A stretch of DNA of 64,000 nt. Origin: Lewinellaceae bacterium. Lineage in GTDB: Bacteria; Bacteroidota; Bacteroidia; Chitinophagales; Saprospiraceae. This document shows positions 17,833-26,705 of this stretch, one piece after another (the first letter of the stretch is position 1; each line of letters starts with the position of its first letter). A program made the position numbers and the translations under genes. Location of the stretch: assembly GCA_020636075.1 (NCBI GenBank), contig JACJYO010000015.1, forward strand, positions 1 to 64,000, written 5' to 3'. The notes below the pieces were generated by a model. It was not told where the DNA came from. It saw only the letters and a list, made by a program, of their open reading frames with translations, and did no database searches.

Positions 17833-20796
17833 TTTCCGCACCGAATTTCCGACCCGCACCAGATACATCCCCGGCGCCCAGGCCGTAGCATCTACCCGGA
17901 ATTGCTGTGCACCGGCCGGCAGTTCACCCGACCAGATGCTGGCCATCAGCCGGCCCGTCAGGTCGTAAACAGCCACCTGGACGGGACTTTTCTCCCGAAG
18001 GGTAAAATCAACAAAAAACTGGTCGCGCACCGGGTTGGGATACACCTCCAGATCATTGGCCGCCCCGTCGGCAACGGAAGCCGAGGTGGTGTTCAGGCCG
18101 CCAGGCACCGGCACAAACTGATCGAGGTAGAGCCGGTATTCGCCCGGGCCGAGGTTGATGTCGGTAGCAGCATTGGTTACATCGAGGGTGTTGCCGGTGT
18201 AGTACTCGTACCAGGTACCGGTGTGTTGGAAGTTCAGGTTGGCGGTAGTGGCAGTCATGCCCACATTAGCCATCACGACGGCGTTCATGCCGGCGCTATT
18301 CAGGTAAATATTTTTGACCTGGCCACTGCCGATATTCAACTGAAAATCGCTGGTTTCAAACAAATCCTGCGTGGTCCGCAGGTGCAACAGTGCAGCAGTG
18401 ACATCGTGCAGGCGGCGGCGGTATGGGTCATCGACGAAATCCCAGCGGATAGGCTTGGGGTCGAGGCGGCAGTTGTTAACAGTGCCGTCTACGCAGCGGT
18501 TGATGGAAAAATCGTAACCCAGTTCACCGAATTCCCAGAGCATTTTGGGCCCAGGCACAGTATACAGCAGGTTAGCCAGCATTTCGAGGCGGCGCATAGC
18601 CACAATAGATGAACGCACGTTGTAACTCGGGATACTGTTGTTGCCGAAGGTCAGGCATTCGTAGGCGATGCGCTCCTCGTCGTGGCTTTCCATGTAGCCG
18701 ATGAGGTGCGGGGCATTCCAGCCGCGTTGGGTATGGCTGACCCAGCGGAGGTCGGCACTGGTACCGGAAGAAAAGCCGAGGGCGACATCCTTGTACGCGC
18801 CGTACATGTTGCCCCAGAGCATCATGCCGTATTCTGCCAGTTCTTTCTCCTCGTCGTTGTCGGCAAAGTGTTCGAGGATGACATAGATTTCTGGGTCAAC
18901 GCTCCACATAAAGTCGGCGTAATTCTTCCAGATGGCTACCCGGGAACCATCGTATTGCCCCCAGGCGCCCACATTGCCGAGGGTGTTTTTTTGGGTAAAA
19001 CCCTTGGAGAGGTCGAAGCGGAAGCCGTCAATTTTGAACTCCCTGATCCAGTACTCCAGGCAGTTTTTCACATAAATTTTGGTGAGCGCGCTTTCATGGT
19101 TGAAGTCGTTGAACACGTTGAATTCGTGTTTTGCAATAGGATTTAGCCAGGGATTGTTGGCAGCGGGACGGTTGTTGGCGGCGTCCCAGTAGAGTTGCGC
19201 AAGCGGGCTCAGGCCGGTAGCCTGGTTGAACACCACGTCCATGATCACCGCGATATTTCGCTGGTGGCAAGCGTCGATGAAGCGTTTAAAATCCTCTGCT
19301 GTACCGTAATACTTATCGAGGGCTTTGTGAAACGAGGGGTTGTATCCCCAGCTGATATTCCCCTCAAACTCACTAACCGGCATGAGTTCAATGGCGGTTA
19401 TGCCGAGTTTTTCCAAATAATCCAGCGTATCGAGCAAGGTGGCATAATCGTGCCGGTCGATGAAGTCGCGCAGCAAAAGTTCGTACACTACGAGATCCGT
19501 CTTTTTGGGCCGGGTATAGTTTGTGGCCTGCCAGTTAAACGTCGGTTGGGCTGTTTGCAAAACCGACACCATGCCGAATGTTTTTCCGGCGGGGTACGGC
19601 AGCAGGTTGGGGTACGTGAGCGGCGGAATAAATCCGTCGTTCCAGGGGTCGAGCACGAGTGTGCTGAGCGGGTCGGCAATTTTGAGCACGCCGTCTACCA
19701 GGTACTGGAAGCGGTAAGGCTGGCCGGGGGTGAGGCCGGTGAGTTCGATCCACCAAATGTTGTTCAGCGCATTCCGCTTGAGCTGGTAGTTGTTGTCCGG
19801 CTTCCAGTCGTTAAAGTCGCCGAGGAGGTGAATCACTTGTTTTCCCGGCGCATACAGTTGCAGGCGCACGGTCGTGTCGTCGATGTAGTTGATGCCGTAT
19901 TGCGTGCCGGCAGGCGGGTTTTCCGGGGCCTGGCTGGCCGGCACGATGTAGGTAAAACGGGCCGTATCACTGTCACCGTTTGCTTCGGCGACTACTTCCA
20001 CCGTATGCACGCCGTTGGCTGCTGTGAGGGTAGTTTCGAGCAGGGTGCCGTTGGTGGTGTACACCGGGCTGCCGTTGTCGTAAAGCGACAGGGTGGCCGG
20101 GTTGGTAGAGGCCGCTTTGACGGGTATCTGGCTGCCGGCCGTGGTGAGCAGTAATTCTGCCGTGGGCGTAACAATCGCCGTTTGCAAGCCGATATTATCC
20201 GGGTACACCGTGTAAAAAATATCGCTGCCGTCGGTGGCGCGGCCGACTTTGCTGCCATCCGTACTCCGGAACACCATGGCCAGGCTTTGCACCGTTTCGC
20301 CGGGCTGTATGTTGAAAAACGACTTGATGTTGAACGACTTGGTCCAAAGGTTGGCGCCGGCATTGGTCATGGCGCCCACGGGGTCGGCAACGCCCCAGGT
20401 AGTGGTCACGTGTTTCCAGTCGGACGGCGAACTGCTCTGATTGGTAATAACGCCGAGGTGCGCATACACCGGGCTCGTGCCAACCAGTGCGCCGTTACCT
20501 TGCGTGGCATCAAAGGTGATGGTGACGTCGTCGGCAGTTTTTGGAAAAACAGGGATGCAACTGACCTGGGCAGTGAGATGAAGGGGAAGAAGGAGGAGCA
20601 GGAACCCCACCCCCATCCCCTCCCCCCAAGGGGAGGGGAGCCTCCTCTCATTCCAGATTTTCAGCAGCGTGAGGGCAAGCCCCCCTCCCCCCGGGGGGAG
20701 GGGATGGGGGTGGGGTTGAAACAGACTTGAGATCATAAGCCGGAGATTGGCCCCACGGAAAGGGAGTAATTTCATTATTGACGGTAAATACTTCAT
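17806..20796 (-). CDS. Secreted alpha-amylase family (GH13) protein with T9SS sorting domain
   Basis: From ATG 20796 the protein has 996 residues. A hydrophobic segment GFLLLLLPLHLTAQ (signal peptide) precedes beta-rich starch-binding-like modules, an E-set/CBM48-like domain (VRLQLYAPGKQVIHLLGDFNDWKPDNNY) and the GH13 barrel. Barrel motifs are VIMDVVFNQ, GFRFDLSKGF (nucleophile Asp595), ILEHFADNDEE (acid/base Glu642) and YMESHDEER (Asp706). The end is a T9SS type A domain (LEVYPNPVRDQFF ... MYLVRVGNSVRKV) followed by repeat-encoded TRTAGSR. It should hydrolyse alpha-glucans outside the cell. The true start is unsure: a G/C-rich inverted repeat (20603-20717) lies between the upstream ATGs (20796, 20775, 20736) and the signal peptide, and an ATG inside the repeat (20616) is the nearest to it. 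Confidence 0.88.
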   Translation of the reverse strand: MKYLPSIMKLLPFRGANLRLMISSLFQPHPHPLPPGGGGLALTLLKIWNERRLPSPWGEGMGVGFLLLLLPLHLTAQVSCIPVFPKTADDVTITFDATQGNGALVGTSPVYAHLGVITNQSSSPSDWKHVTTTWGVADPVGAMTNAGANLWTKSFNIKSFFNIQPGETVQSLAMVFRSTDGSKVGRATDGSDIFYTVYPDNIGLQTAIVTPTAELLLTTAGSQIPVKAASTNPATLSLYDNGSPVYTTNGTLLETTLTAANGVHTVEVVAEANGDSDTARFTYIVPASQAPENPPAGTQYGINYIDDTTVRLQLYAPGKQVIHLLGDFNDWKPDNNYQLKRNALNNIWWIELTGLTPGQPYRFQYLVDGVLKIADPLSTLVLDPWNDGFIPPLTYPNLLPYPAGKTFGMVSVLQTAQPTFNWQATNYTRPKKTDLVVYELLLRDFIDRHDYATLLDTLDYLEKLGITAIELMPVSEFEGNISWGYNPSFHKALDKYYGTAEDFKRFIDACHQRNIAVIMDVVFNQATGLSPLAQLYWDAANNRPAANNPWLNPIAKHEFNVFNDFNHESALTKIYVKNCLEYWIREFKIDGFRFDLSKGFTQKNTLGNVGAWGQYDGSRVAIWKNYADFMWSVDPEIYVILEHFADNDEEKELAEYGMMLWGNMYGAYKDVALGFSSGTSADLRWVSHTQRGWNAPHLIGYMESHDEERIAYECLTFGNNSIPSYNVRSSIVAMRRLEMLANLLYTVPGPKMLWEFGELGYDFSINRCVDGTVNNCRLDPKPIRWDFVDDPYRRRLHDVTAALLHLRTTQDLFETSDFQLNIGSGQVKNIYLNSAGMNAVVMANVGMTATTANLNFQHTGTWYEYYTGNTLDVTNAATDINLGPGEYRLYLDQFVPVPGGLNTTSASVADGAANDLEVYPNPVRDQFFVDFTLREKSPVQVAVYDLTGRLMASIWSGELPAGAQQFRVDATAWAPGMYLVRVGNSVRKVTRTAGSR
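20603..20717. mobile_element. G/C-rich inverted-repeat element in the amylase 5' coding region
   Basis: Perfect 23-bp inverted arms (20603-20625 and 20695-20717, core CCCCACCCCCATCCCC) enclose about 70 bp with further G- and C-runs. Read on the minus strand it encodes PHPHPLPPGGG near one end and SPWGEGMGVG at the other. It lies immediately before the hydrophobic core of the amylase signal peptide. Confidence 0.65.
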
Positions 20797-21016
20797 ACAA
20801 AAGCGGTTTTGGTACAAAAAAAAATCCCATCTCATCCGGTAAGTGGTGAAATAGGATAGGGCGGTTTCGGGGCTAATATACGATTTCCGCCCGCAGGAAA
20901 ACAAGCGCTGCGCCGTCTGAATCTTCGCCTGCTGAAATCCGGCAAAAAAAAATTCAATCCAGCTGTAATTTTTACGCCGCTCCTGTTACTAATAAGCCAA
21001 ACTGACTTTTAAACGC

Positions 21017-21523
21017 ATGACAACACCCGAACAGGTTTTCCTGCAGCAGCTCGAAACGAATATGGGCATCGTTCATAAAATCGTCCTGCTGTATGTCGAC
21101 CATCCCGACGACCGGCGCGACCTGCAGCAGGAAATCCTTTACCAGGCTTGGAAGGCATTTCCGGGGTTCCAGGGCCGGTCTAAGTTCTCCACCTGGTTAT
21201 ACCGGATCAGCCTGAATACTGTACTGACCTACCGGCGGCGTCAAAACACCACTACCGAAAGTTTGGAACACATTCGGGAACAACCGGTGGCGGCGCCAGA
21301 ATCCACCGACAATGCCGAACGCCTGCACCAGGCCATCCGTCAACTGCCGGAAACCGAACGCGCCCTCGTAGTGCTCCAACTCGACGGCTTCAGCAACGAA
21401 GACATTGCCGACATCACCGGCCTGACGAAAAACCATGTAGCCGTCAAACTGCATCGCATTAAAAATGAACTTATTAAACGCCTTAATTATGGATCTTCAA
21501 CAGGAATGGAACCGGCTGAATGA
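21017..21523 (+). CDS. RNA polymerase sigma factor, sigma-70 (ECF-like) family
   Basis: A 168-residue two-domain sigma factor. Region 2 is seen in DDRRDLQQEILYQAWKAFPGFQGRSKFSTWLYRISLNTVLTYRRR. Region 4 is IRQLPETERALVVLQLDGFSNEDIADITGLTKNHVAVKLHRIKNELIKRL with a clear helix-turn-helix. It directs RNA polymerase to a specific promoter set. The next gene overlaps its 3' end by 35 bp and encodes a four-pass membrane protein, and an M50 protease follows 2 bp later, so control by a membrane partner is likely (inference). ATG 21017 is the first start and fits the family. Confidence 0.92.
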   Translation: MTTPEQVFLQQLETNMGIVHKIVLLYVDHPDDRRDLQQEILYQAWKAFPGFQGRSKFSTWLYRISLNTVLTYRRRQNTTTESLEHIREQPVAAPESTDNAERLHQAIRQLPETERALVVLQLDGFSNEDIADITGLTKNHVAVKLHRIKNELIKRLNYGSSTGMEPAE

Positions 21524-22100
21524 ACGCCATTTTTCGCTCGTCGAGCCGGTACGGCTGGCCGTTTCGGACCTGATGCGGCATCCGGTAGAATCGCCACTCG
21601 CAAAACTGCGCCGCAACGCCCGGATTAATATGGGCTATGCCGTGGCTTTTATCCTGCTTTTTATCGCATTGTTCGTCTTGAATGCGCACCCGTATATCCG
21701 CATTTGCCTGGGCATTTTGATTGTTGCCTACCTGGTGGCCGTGGTTTTTACCGGATACAAACTGCACCGCTTGCCTTCAGTCCCGGCTTTGGATGGCCCC
21801 CTGCTTCCGGTAATGAAGACCTACCATGACCAACTTCGCGCCTGGATCAACTGGCAGGAACGGGTGGCCTTGTTCATCTATCCGATCTCCATTGCCGGCG
21901 GCTTTTTTTTAAGTCTGGCCACCAAAGCCGACCTCGACGTCGCTTTGCACGATCCCAAAACACTGGCCATTTTGATCGCTGCCGTGCTGGTGCTTACGCC
22001 GGCGGGTTTTTGGCTGGCACGCTGGATGAACAATCTGGCTTTCGGCACCTATCTCAATCAACTAAAAATAAATATTGACGTATTGGAAAAACCGGAATAA
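21489..22100 (+). CDS. Four-pass membrane protein, possible anti-sigma partner
   Basis: A 203-residue protein. A cytoplasmic N-terminal segment of about 55 residues with many charged residues (MDLQQEWNRLNERHF, SPLAKLRRNARIN) is followed by two pairs of hydrophobic helices (about 57-74, 78-99 and 127-145, 157-178). It starts at ATG 21489 inside the sigma gene (35-bp overlap), which argues for translational coupling. The arrangement (sigma gene, then overlapping membrane protein) is typical of sigma/anti-sigma pairs. No zinc-binding HxxxCxxC motif of classical ZAS anti-sigma factors is visible, so this role is only suggested by position. Confidence 0.75.
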   Translation: MDLQQEWNRLNERHFSLVEPVRLAVSDLMRHPVESPLAKLRRNARINMGYAVAFILLFIALFVLNAHPYIRICLGILIVAYLVAVVFTGYKLHRLPSVPALDGPLLPVMKTYHDQLRAWINWQERVALFIYPISIAGGFFLSLATKADLDVALHDPKTLAILIAAVLVLTPAGFWLARWMNNLAFGTYLNQLKINIDVLEKPE

Positions 22101-22102
22101 TC

Positions 22103-23215
22103 ATGAAAAAGAAACAGCTTAAACAACTCGCAATCAGCCTGAGCGCCGGTGCAATGGTTGGCTATGCCGGCATGCAACTGGGCCGCTCCCTGGGCGACTT
22201 CATCCCAACCGCAGGCGCAACCCAAAAACTGCTGACCCTTGCCGTCGCCTTGTTTGCCACCTGGTTTGCCCTGGCGTTTCACGAATTGGCGCACCTGCTC
22301 ACCGGGCTTGCCCAGGGGTTTCGTTTCCAGCTCTTTGTGGCCGGCTTCTTTGGTGTAAGACGCCATCCTGAAAACGATACTATTCAGTTGTATTTTAATA
22401 CAGATATGCAGCTGTTCGGGGGCGTAGCGGCCACCCTACCCCGGGCACAGACTAACGACCTGGCCCGGCGCTTCGCCCGCGTTGTACTGGCCGGTCCGCT
22501 TGGTTCACTGTCGCTTGTGTTGCTGGGAAGCCTGACCACCTGGGCACTGTCGGACGGCGCCAGCCTGAGCATCCGCTATCTGGCTTATTTTTCGCTGGTC
22601 AGCGCCGTTGTTTCGGCAGCGCTGTTTTTAGCCACTACCCTACCCCGCCGCACGGGCATGTTTTTTACAGACCGGGCGCGCTATTTCCGACTGATTTCCG
22701 GAGGAAAAACAGCTCAAATCGAACAAGCCATGCTTGAACTAATCGCATTTTTCCAGGCAGGAAAACCGCTCGAAGCAATCGATATGGCGCAGGTTGATCT
22801 TATCCGTGAAGACCCGGATTATGCCCTGTATGCCGATTATTATGCCTTTTATCACCATATGGCCACCGGGAATACCCAGAAAGCGCTCGGGGCCGCCGAA
22901 CGCCTCAGTCAGTTGGCAGACACTATGCCTGTTGCTTTTCGAGCCGAGTTTTGGAAAGAAGTTTGTTTTGCCGCTGCCTACCTCCGGCAAGATGCTGCTG
23001 CCGCAAACGAGTGGTGGGCCAAAATTGAACGGCAGCTGGCAAAACGCGGCGATGTACCAGTACTGCGTCTGAAAGCAGCACTGCACCTCGTAAATGGCCG
23101 GATGGAAGAAGCCCGGCGCCTGGCCCGGCAGGGCTTGGACCAATTGGCCCAAAAAACCATGCGGAATGGCTCGGAACAGCTGGAGTTCCGGTTGCTGGAG
23201 GCTTTGGCACAGTAA
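22103..23215 (+). CDS. M50-type membrane metalloprotease with C-terminal helical domain
   Basis: A 370-residue inner-membrane protein starting 2 bp after the preceding stop. Hydrophobic helices contain the zinc motif HELAH (His60, Glu61, His64). After the later conserved AGPLGSLSLV helix, the segment LPRRTGMFFTDRARYF resembles the third-ligand (Asp) region of M50/SpoIVFB-like proteases, although the usual NxxPxxxLDG is not intact. The last ~170 residues are soluble helices with TPR-like spacing. Site-2 proteases cut membrane-embedded regulators; in an operon with a sigma factor and a membrane protein, cleavage of that membrane protein is the obvious hypothesis. Confidence 0.8.
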   Translation: MKKKQLKQLAISLSAGAMVGYAGMQLGRSLGDFIPTAGATQKLLTLAVALFATWFALAFHELAHLLTGLAQGFRFQLFVAGFFGVRRHPENDTIQLYFNTDMQLFGGVAATLPRAQTNDLARRFARVVLAGPLGSLSLVLLGSLTTWALSDGASLSIRYLAYFSLVSAVVSAALFLATTLPRRTGMFFTDRARYFRLISGGKTAQIEQAMLELIAFFQAGKPLEAIDMAQVDLIREDPDYALYADYYAFYHHMATGNTQKALGAAERLSQLADTMPVAFRAEFWKEVCFAAAYLRQDAAAANEWWAKIERQLAKRGDVPVLRLKAALHLVNGRMEEARRLARQGLDQLAQKTMRNGSEQLEFRLLEALAQ

Positions 23216-23483
23216 CTTGTTTGAAACAGGCTGCGTTTAGTGCGATAACGCATTGGGTTATTGTCGGTGCGACTTGTACGGATTCACATAGTAATTCGAT
23301 CGCTGAGATTAGTGGTAAGACGACTTCGAGTCTAATGTCGTCAACTTTAGGGATGCTATAGTTGATAGGACGCGGAGGACACAGATTTTGCTCAAACCAC
23401 TTTCTTTCATGCATATCTGCGGTCCGATTGCATTTTTTTAAAGATCATTGTACTACGCGACTATACTTTTTTAACGAAAAAAA
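23216..23483. other. Spacer with a degenerate repeat
   Basis: It contains ATTGTCGG-GCGACT (near 23260) and CAAACCACTTTCTTTCA (near 23395), both shared with the MITE-like element at 35601-35701, but the internal palindrome is broken. It is probably a decayed relative. No gene is seen. Confidence 0.4.
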
Positions 23484-24107
23484 ATGGAGACTCCACCGCT
23501 TGCGCACCCCACCAAAGATGAAATCAAAAAATACCGGCACTGGTGGGACAGCCTGACCGAGCCCTGGAAACAGGCCTTCAATGAAGCCTTTTTGCACCAA
23601 TCAAACACCCAATTCCCGCCAGATGAAACCCTGCATCTGATCTGGAACACAGGCCCCTTGCGTTTTGCCGGCCCATCGGCAATGTTTCCCAATACGACAA
23701 TTGCGTTGGATGACCTTTCCGGTGTCGTCCAACTGCCCAATGTGGAAATCCTGGTGGTAACCAACCATAATATTCAGTCCTTAACGGAGATCGCACATAT
23801 GACCGGTCTGAAGTCGCTGTTTGTATTCAGTAATAAATTGCGTTCAATTGAGGGCGTAGAAAACCTGAAAAGCCTGAGAAACCTGTATTTTAACGATAAC
23901 CAGGTGGAATCCTTACGGCCACTGGCAAACCTGACCCAACTGGAGACAATCCATTGCGCGCATAACAAGATCAGCACCCTGGATGGGATCGGCATGGACC
24001 ACAAGGCTGCCCTGGAAAACTTCTATTGCCTGCCCAATGACAACTTGTTGAGCGTTGATGTGCTGGACTTTGAGCGCCGGACACGCATTGCCTGTAAAAA
24101 AGGATAG
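23484..24107 (+). CDS. Leucine-rich-repeat protein
   Basis: A 207-residue protein with no signal peptide, therefore probably cytoplasmic. After a charged N-terminal helical region, four to five internalin/SDS22-type LRR units of 22 residues are visible (VEILVVTNHNIQSLTEI, LKSLFVFSNKLRSIEGV, LRNLYFNDNQVESLRPL, LETIHCAHNKISTLDGI). These form a protein-binding arc. The N-terminal region (TKDEIKKYRHWWDSLTEPWKQAFNEAF) recurs in LRR proteins of this group. The binding partner is unknown. Confidence 0.82.
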   Translation: METPPLAHPTKDEIKKYRHWWDSLTEPWKQAFNEAFLHQSNTQFPPDETLHLIWNTGPLRFAGPSAMFPNTTIALDDLSGVVQLPNVEILVVTNHNIQSLTEIAHMTGLKSLFVFSNKLRSIEGVENLKSLRNLYFNDNQVESLRPLANLTQLETIHCAHNKISTLDGIGMDHKAALENFYCLPNDNLLSVDVLDFERRTRIACKKG

Positions 24108-24272
24108 CAGGTTGCAGGTATGAATTACCACTTTGTGGTTGCCCATCGCCGACGGATGCATGCTCGAAAAATAAAATTTTTACGGAGTTGAACCGCACAC
24201 CTGTCTTTTATATCCGGGATTCAAACACAGTCAAATCATTCAACCCAATATTAACAATCTAAATCTTTAATT

Positions 24273-24806
24273 ATGGAAGGCACAATGGCAACCATTATCC
24301 TGTTTGCAGGCAATTTTGCACCAAGAGCCTGGGCGTTTTGTGAAGGGCAAATTTTGTCGATCGCGAGCAATACCGCGCTCTTTTCCCTGCTTGGGACGAC
24401 CTACGGCGGCGACGGCAGAACAACCTTTGCCCTGCCTGATTTTCGCGGTCGTGTGCCGGTTGGCGCCGGTCACGGCCCGGGCTTATCCGATATCCATTTA
24501 GGGCAAAAAGGAGGTTCTGAGCACGTCACCATGACAGTGGCCCAAATGCCTGCGCACACGCACCAGGTAACGCCGAAAGTAGCCATCTCGACCGGCAATG
24601 CCACAACCGACGAGCCCGACGGGAATGTCCTGTCCGGAACTGCCGCAAACACCTATGCGCCACCAGCTAACGCCAATGGTCAACTGGCCGGGGTAAGCGC
24701 TACCGAAACATCCGCCGGAGGCAACCAACCGCTGAGTATCGTCCAACCTTATCTTGGAATGCATTTCATCATTTGTATTCAGGGCCTCTTCCCCTCCCGG
24801 AGTTAA
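24273..24806 (+). CDS. Tail-collar domain protein (microcystin-dependent/MdpB-like)
   Basis: A 177-residue protein. The N-terminal phage tail-collar fold is clear: FAGNFAPRAWAFCEGQILSI, ALFSLLGTTYGGDGRTTFALPDFRGRVPVGAGHGPG, then the GGSEHVTMTVAQMPAHTH block and an ending QPYLGMHFIICIQGLFPSR. It is an orphan: no other phage structural gene lies nearby. Such stand-alone proteins are common in Bacteroidota and are named after microcystin-related protein MrpB, but their function is not established. Start ATG 24273 is 6 codons before conserved sequence; ATG 24285 is an alternative. Confidence 0.88.
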   Translation: MEGTMATIILFAGNFAPRAWAFCEGQILSIASNTALFSLLGTTYGGDGRTTFALPDFRGRVPVGAGHGPGLSDIHLGQKGGSEHVTMTVAQMPAHTHQVTPKVAISTGNATTDEPDGNVLSGTAANTYAPPANANGQLAGVSATETSAGGNQPLSIVQPYLGMHFIICIQGLFPSRS

Positions 24807-24841
24807 GCGGCTTGTGGCTGGCTGACAGCGAACCGCACAAA

Positions 24842-24875
24842 ATCCCGGATTTTTCTGTTTTGAAAAGTCCGGGAT
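24842..24875 (+). terminator. Hairpin after the tail-collar gene
   Basis: A 14-bp stem (24842-24855 with 24862-24875, one mismatch), loop of 6 nt, 36 bp after the stop. It lacks a good U-tract, so its terminator role is uncertain. Confidence 0.4.
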
Positions 24876-25038
24876 ATTAATTCCGGACAAACCTCTGATG
24901 CATTGATAATGCCTCCCCTCCGGATAACAGTGAGCCGGCAAATAAAAGTTGTTTGCACTCCACTACTGCCACTCCACCTCCCATTCAAATTGATTCGCTG
25001 TTTTAGATCAATTATCCAAAGCATCGTATCCAATTTGA

Positions 25039-25046
25039 TACATTTG
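25039..25046 (+). promoter_or_regulatory. Candidate -7 box for the DUF3592-like gene
   Basis: TACATTTG matches TAnnTTTG and lies 53 bp before ATG 25099. The -33 element is not clear. Confidence 0.38.
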
Positions 25047-25098
25047 CCTGCCCGCACAATTCGGGCAAACACTGTTTTTTAGGCCTAAATTTTCTGGT

Positions 25099-25548
25099 AT
25101 GAATCTGCTAGCAACCTTAACGCAAGTGATGCCGGTGTTTGGAATTGCGGGAACATTCCTGGTCATACTGGCTTATGACCGAAAAAACCTCGTTGAACGC
25201 GTAAAATCGAAGGGTATCGAAACGGAAGGCACTGTCGTGGAAATGCGCCGCAATCCGGGGAGCCTGTTCGGCGCCGCAGCGGGTGAAGGCGAGGCGCCTG
25301 TGGTTGATTTTACCACAAACTGGGGTACCCACAGACATTATTCAACCAATTACATGCCTGCATATCCGTACAAAGTCGGGCAAAAAGTGCGGCTGTGGTA
25401 TTCCTTTTACAAATCCCGTCGGGATGTTGCCCTTGAAACCGACGTCCCTGGAATTATGCCGGCCGGATTGTTTCGCTGGGGTATATTTTTTTGCCTGCTG
25501 GGTTATCCGTTTTTGCTAAAAAAACTGCTGCTGCTGGGAAATTTTTGA
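25099..25548 (+). CDS. DUF3592-like membrane protein
   Basis: A 149-residue protein with one N-terminal hydrophobic helix (TQVMPVFGIAGTFLVILAYD), a central beta domain (GIETEGTVVEMRRN ... APVVDFTTNWGTHRHYSTNYMPAYPYKVGQKVRLWY) and a C-terminal helix pair. The G-x-V-x-F-x-T ... GxxVxVxY pattern resembles the DUF3592 fold. Function unknown. It stands alone, with 292 bp upstream and 148 bp downstream non-coding. Confidence 0.7.
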   Translation: MNLLATLTQVMPVFGIAGTFLVILAYDRKNLVERVKSKGIETEGTVVEMRRNPGSLFGAAAGEGEAPVVDFTTNWGTHRHYSTNYMPAYPYKVGQKVRLWYSFYKSRRDVALETDVPGIMPAGLFRWGIFFCLLGYPFLLKKLLLLGNF

Positions 25549-25696
25549 TCCGCCCGACAGGGTACCCCACACTGGATCAAAACCCCGAAGCTGAATATCT
25601 GCCCCAATTTTTTAATCCTAAATCTGGCGCAGCGAAACTGCTCCTGCACTCGGTGCACCGGTCATTCAAATCCCCCCTATTTTCACCGTTTCAGCT

Positions 25697-26575
25697 ATGC
25701 ATATTTACCTTAAGCTTCTGGCCGTTGCCTGCATCTGGGGCGGTACTTTCATCGCCACACGCATTGCCGCCCAGCATCTGGAACCCTTTGCCGGGGCCTT
25801 CCTGCGTTTTGCTTTTGCCAGTCTGGGTTTGGTTGCCCTGATGATCCTGCGGAAACGCCCCTGGCCGCGACCTGACCGGCAGGGCTGGGTACTGCATTTG
25901 GCACTGGCCTTATTCGGCATCATCGGCTACAATTTTTTCTTTTTCAGTGCCTTGAAAGTATTGCCGGCCAGCCGGGCTTCGCTGTTGGTTGCCTTAAACC
26001 CGGTCATGGTGCTGTTTGCCACGGCGCTTTTTTTTGGTGAAAAACTGCGCTGGCAACAGGTTATCGGCGGACTGATCGCCTTGTTTGGAGCAGTGCTGGT
26101 CATTGCACGGGGCGAGCTCGGCGCGCTGTTCGATCATTTTGGCCGGGGCGAAGCGCTGGCGCTGGGTTGCCCGGCTACCTGGGCGGTGTATACGCTGGTG
26201 AGCCGGCAAATATCTCCGGAGCAGACACCGCTGGCTACCACGGCACTCGTTTGCCTGCTGGGCACTGCCGGCTTGTTTCCCCTGGCGCTCCGGGAAGGGT
26301 TACCGCTGGCGAGCCTGCCGCCTGAAGTTTGGGTTGCGCTGGCCTACCTGGGACTTTTGGGCACCGTGTTGGGTTTCATCTGGTACACCGAAGGTATCCG
26401 CACGATCGGCACTACCCGCACCGCTATTTTTAACAATCTGGTGCCGGTTTTCGGAGTGTTGCTTTCGGTATTGTTGTTGAAAGAACGGGTATCCTGGGAA
26501 GTGCTCCTGGGCGGATTGCTGGTTGTGCTTGGTGTGGCGGTGATCAACGTAACGCCGTCTGGCAGACGGCGTTAA
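25697..26575 (+). CDS. EamA/DMT-family transporter
   Basis: A 292-residue inner-membrane protein with ten hydrophobic helices in two EamA repeats. The opening LLAVACIWGGTFIATRIAAQHLEPFAGAFLRF, SALKVLPASRASLLVALNPVMVLFATALFFGEKL and, in the second half, TIGTTRTAIFNNLVPVFGVLLSVLLLKERVSWEVLLGGLLVVLGV are typical. It probably exports amino acids or other metabolites. The C-terminus NVTPSGRRR and its TAA stop are encoded by a REP-like hairpin (26549-26575). Confidence 0.9.
   Translation: MHIYLKLLAVACIWGGTFIATRIAAQHLEPFAGAFLRFAFASLGLVALMILRKRPWPRPDRQGWVLHLALALFGIIGYNFFFFSALKVLPASRASLLVALNPVMVLFATALFFGEKLRWQQVIGGLIALFGAVLVIARGELGALFDHFGRGEALALGCPATWAVYTLVSRQISPEQTPLATTALVCLLGTAGLFPLALREGLPLASLPPEVWVALAYLGLLGTVLGFIWYTEGIRTIGTTRTAIFNNLVPVFGVLLSVLLLKERVSWEVLLGGLLVVLGVAVINVTPSGRRR
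26549..26575 (+). repeat. REP-like hairpin encoding the EamA C-terminus
   Basis: GTAA, stem CGCCGTCT, loop GGC, complement, then TTAA. In frame V-T-P-S-G-R-R-R-stop. Same family as the three copies at 33135-33241. Confidence 0.72.
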
Positions 26576-26705
26576 AAAGAGACAGTCCCCAAAGGTGACT
26601 TTTACCAATAATAGCACTAGGAAACACCAAATTCATTAGGCGTTTAAGTGCTCTTGATAGTGAAAAAACAACCATGCGACAGCCTCAAAAGAAATACACG
26701 TTCAT

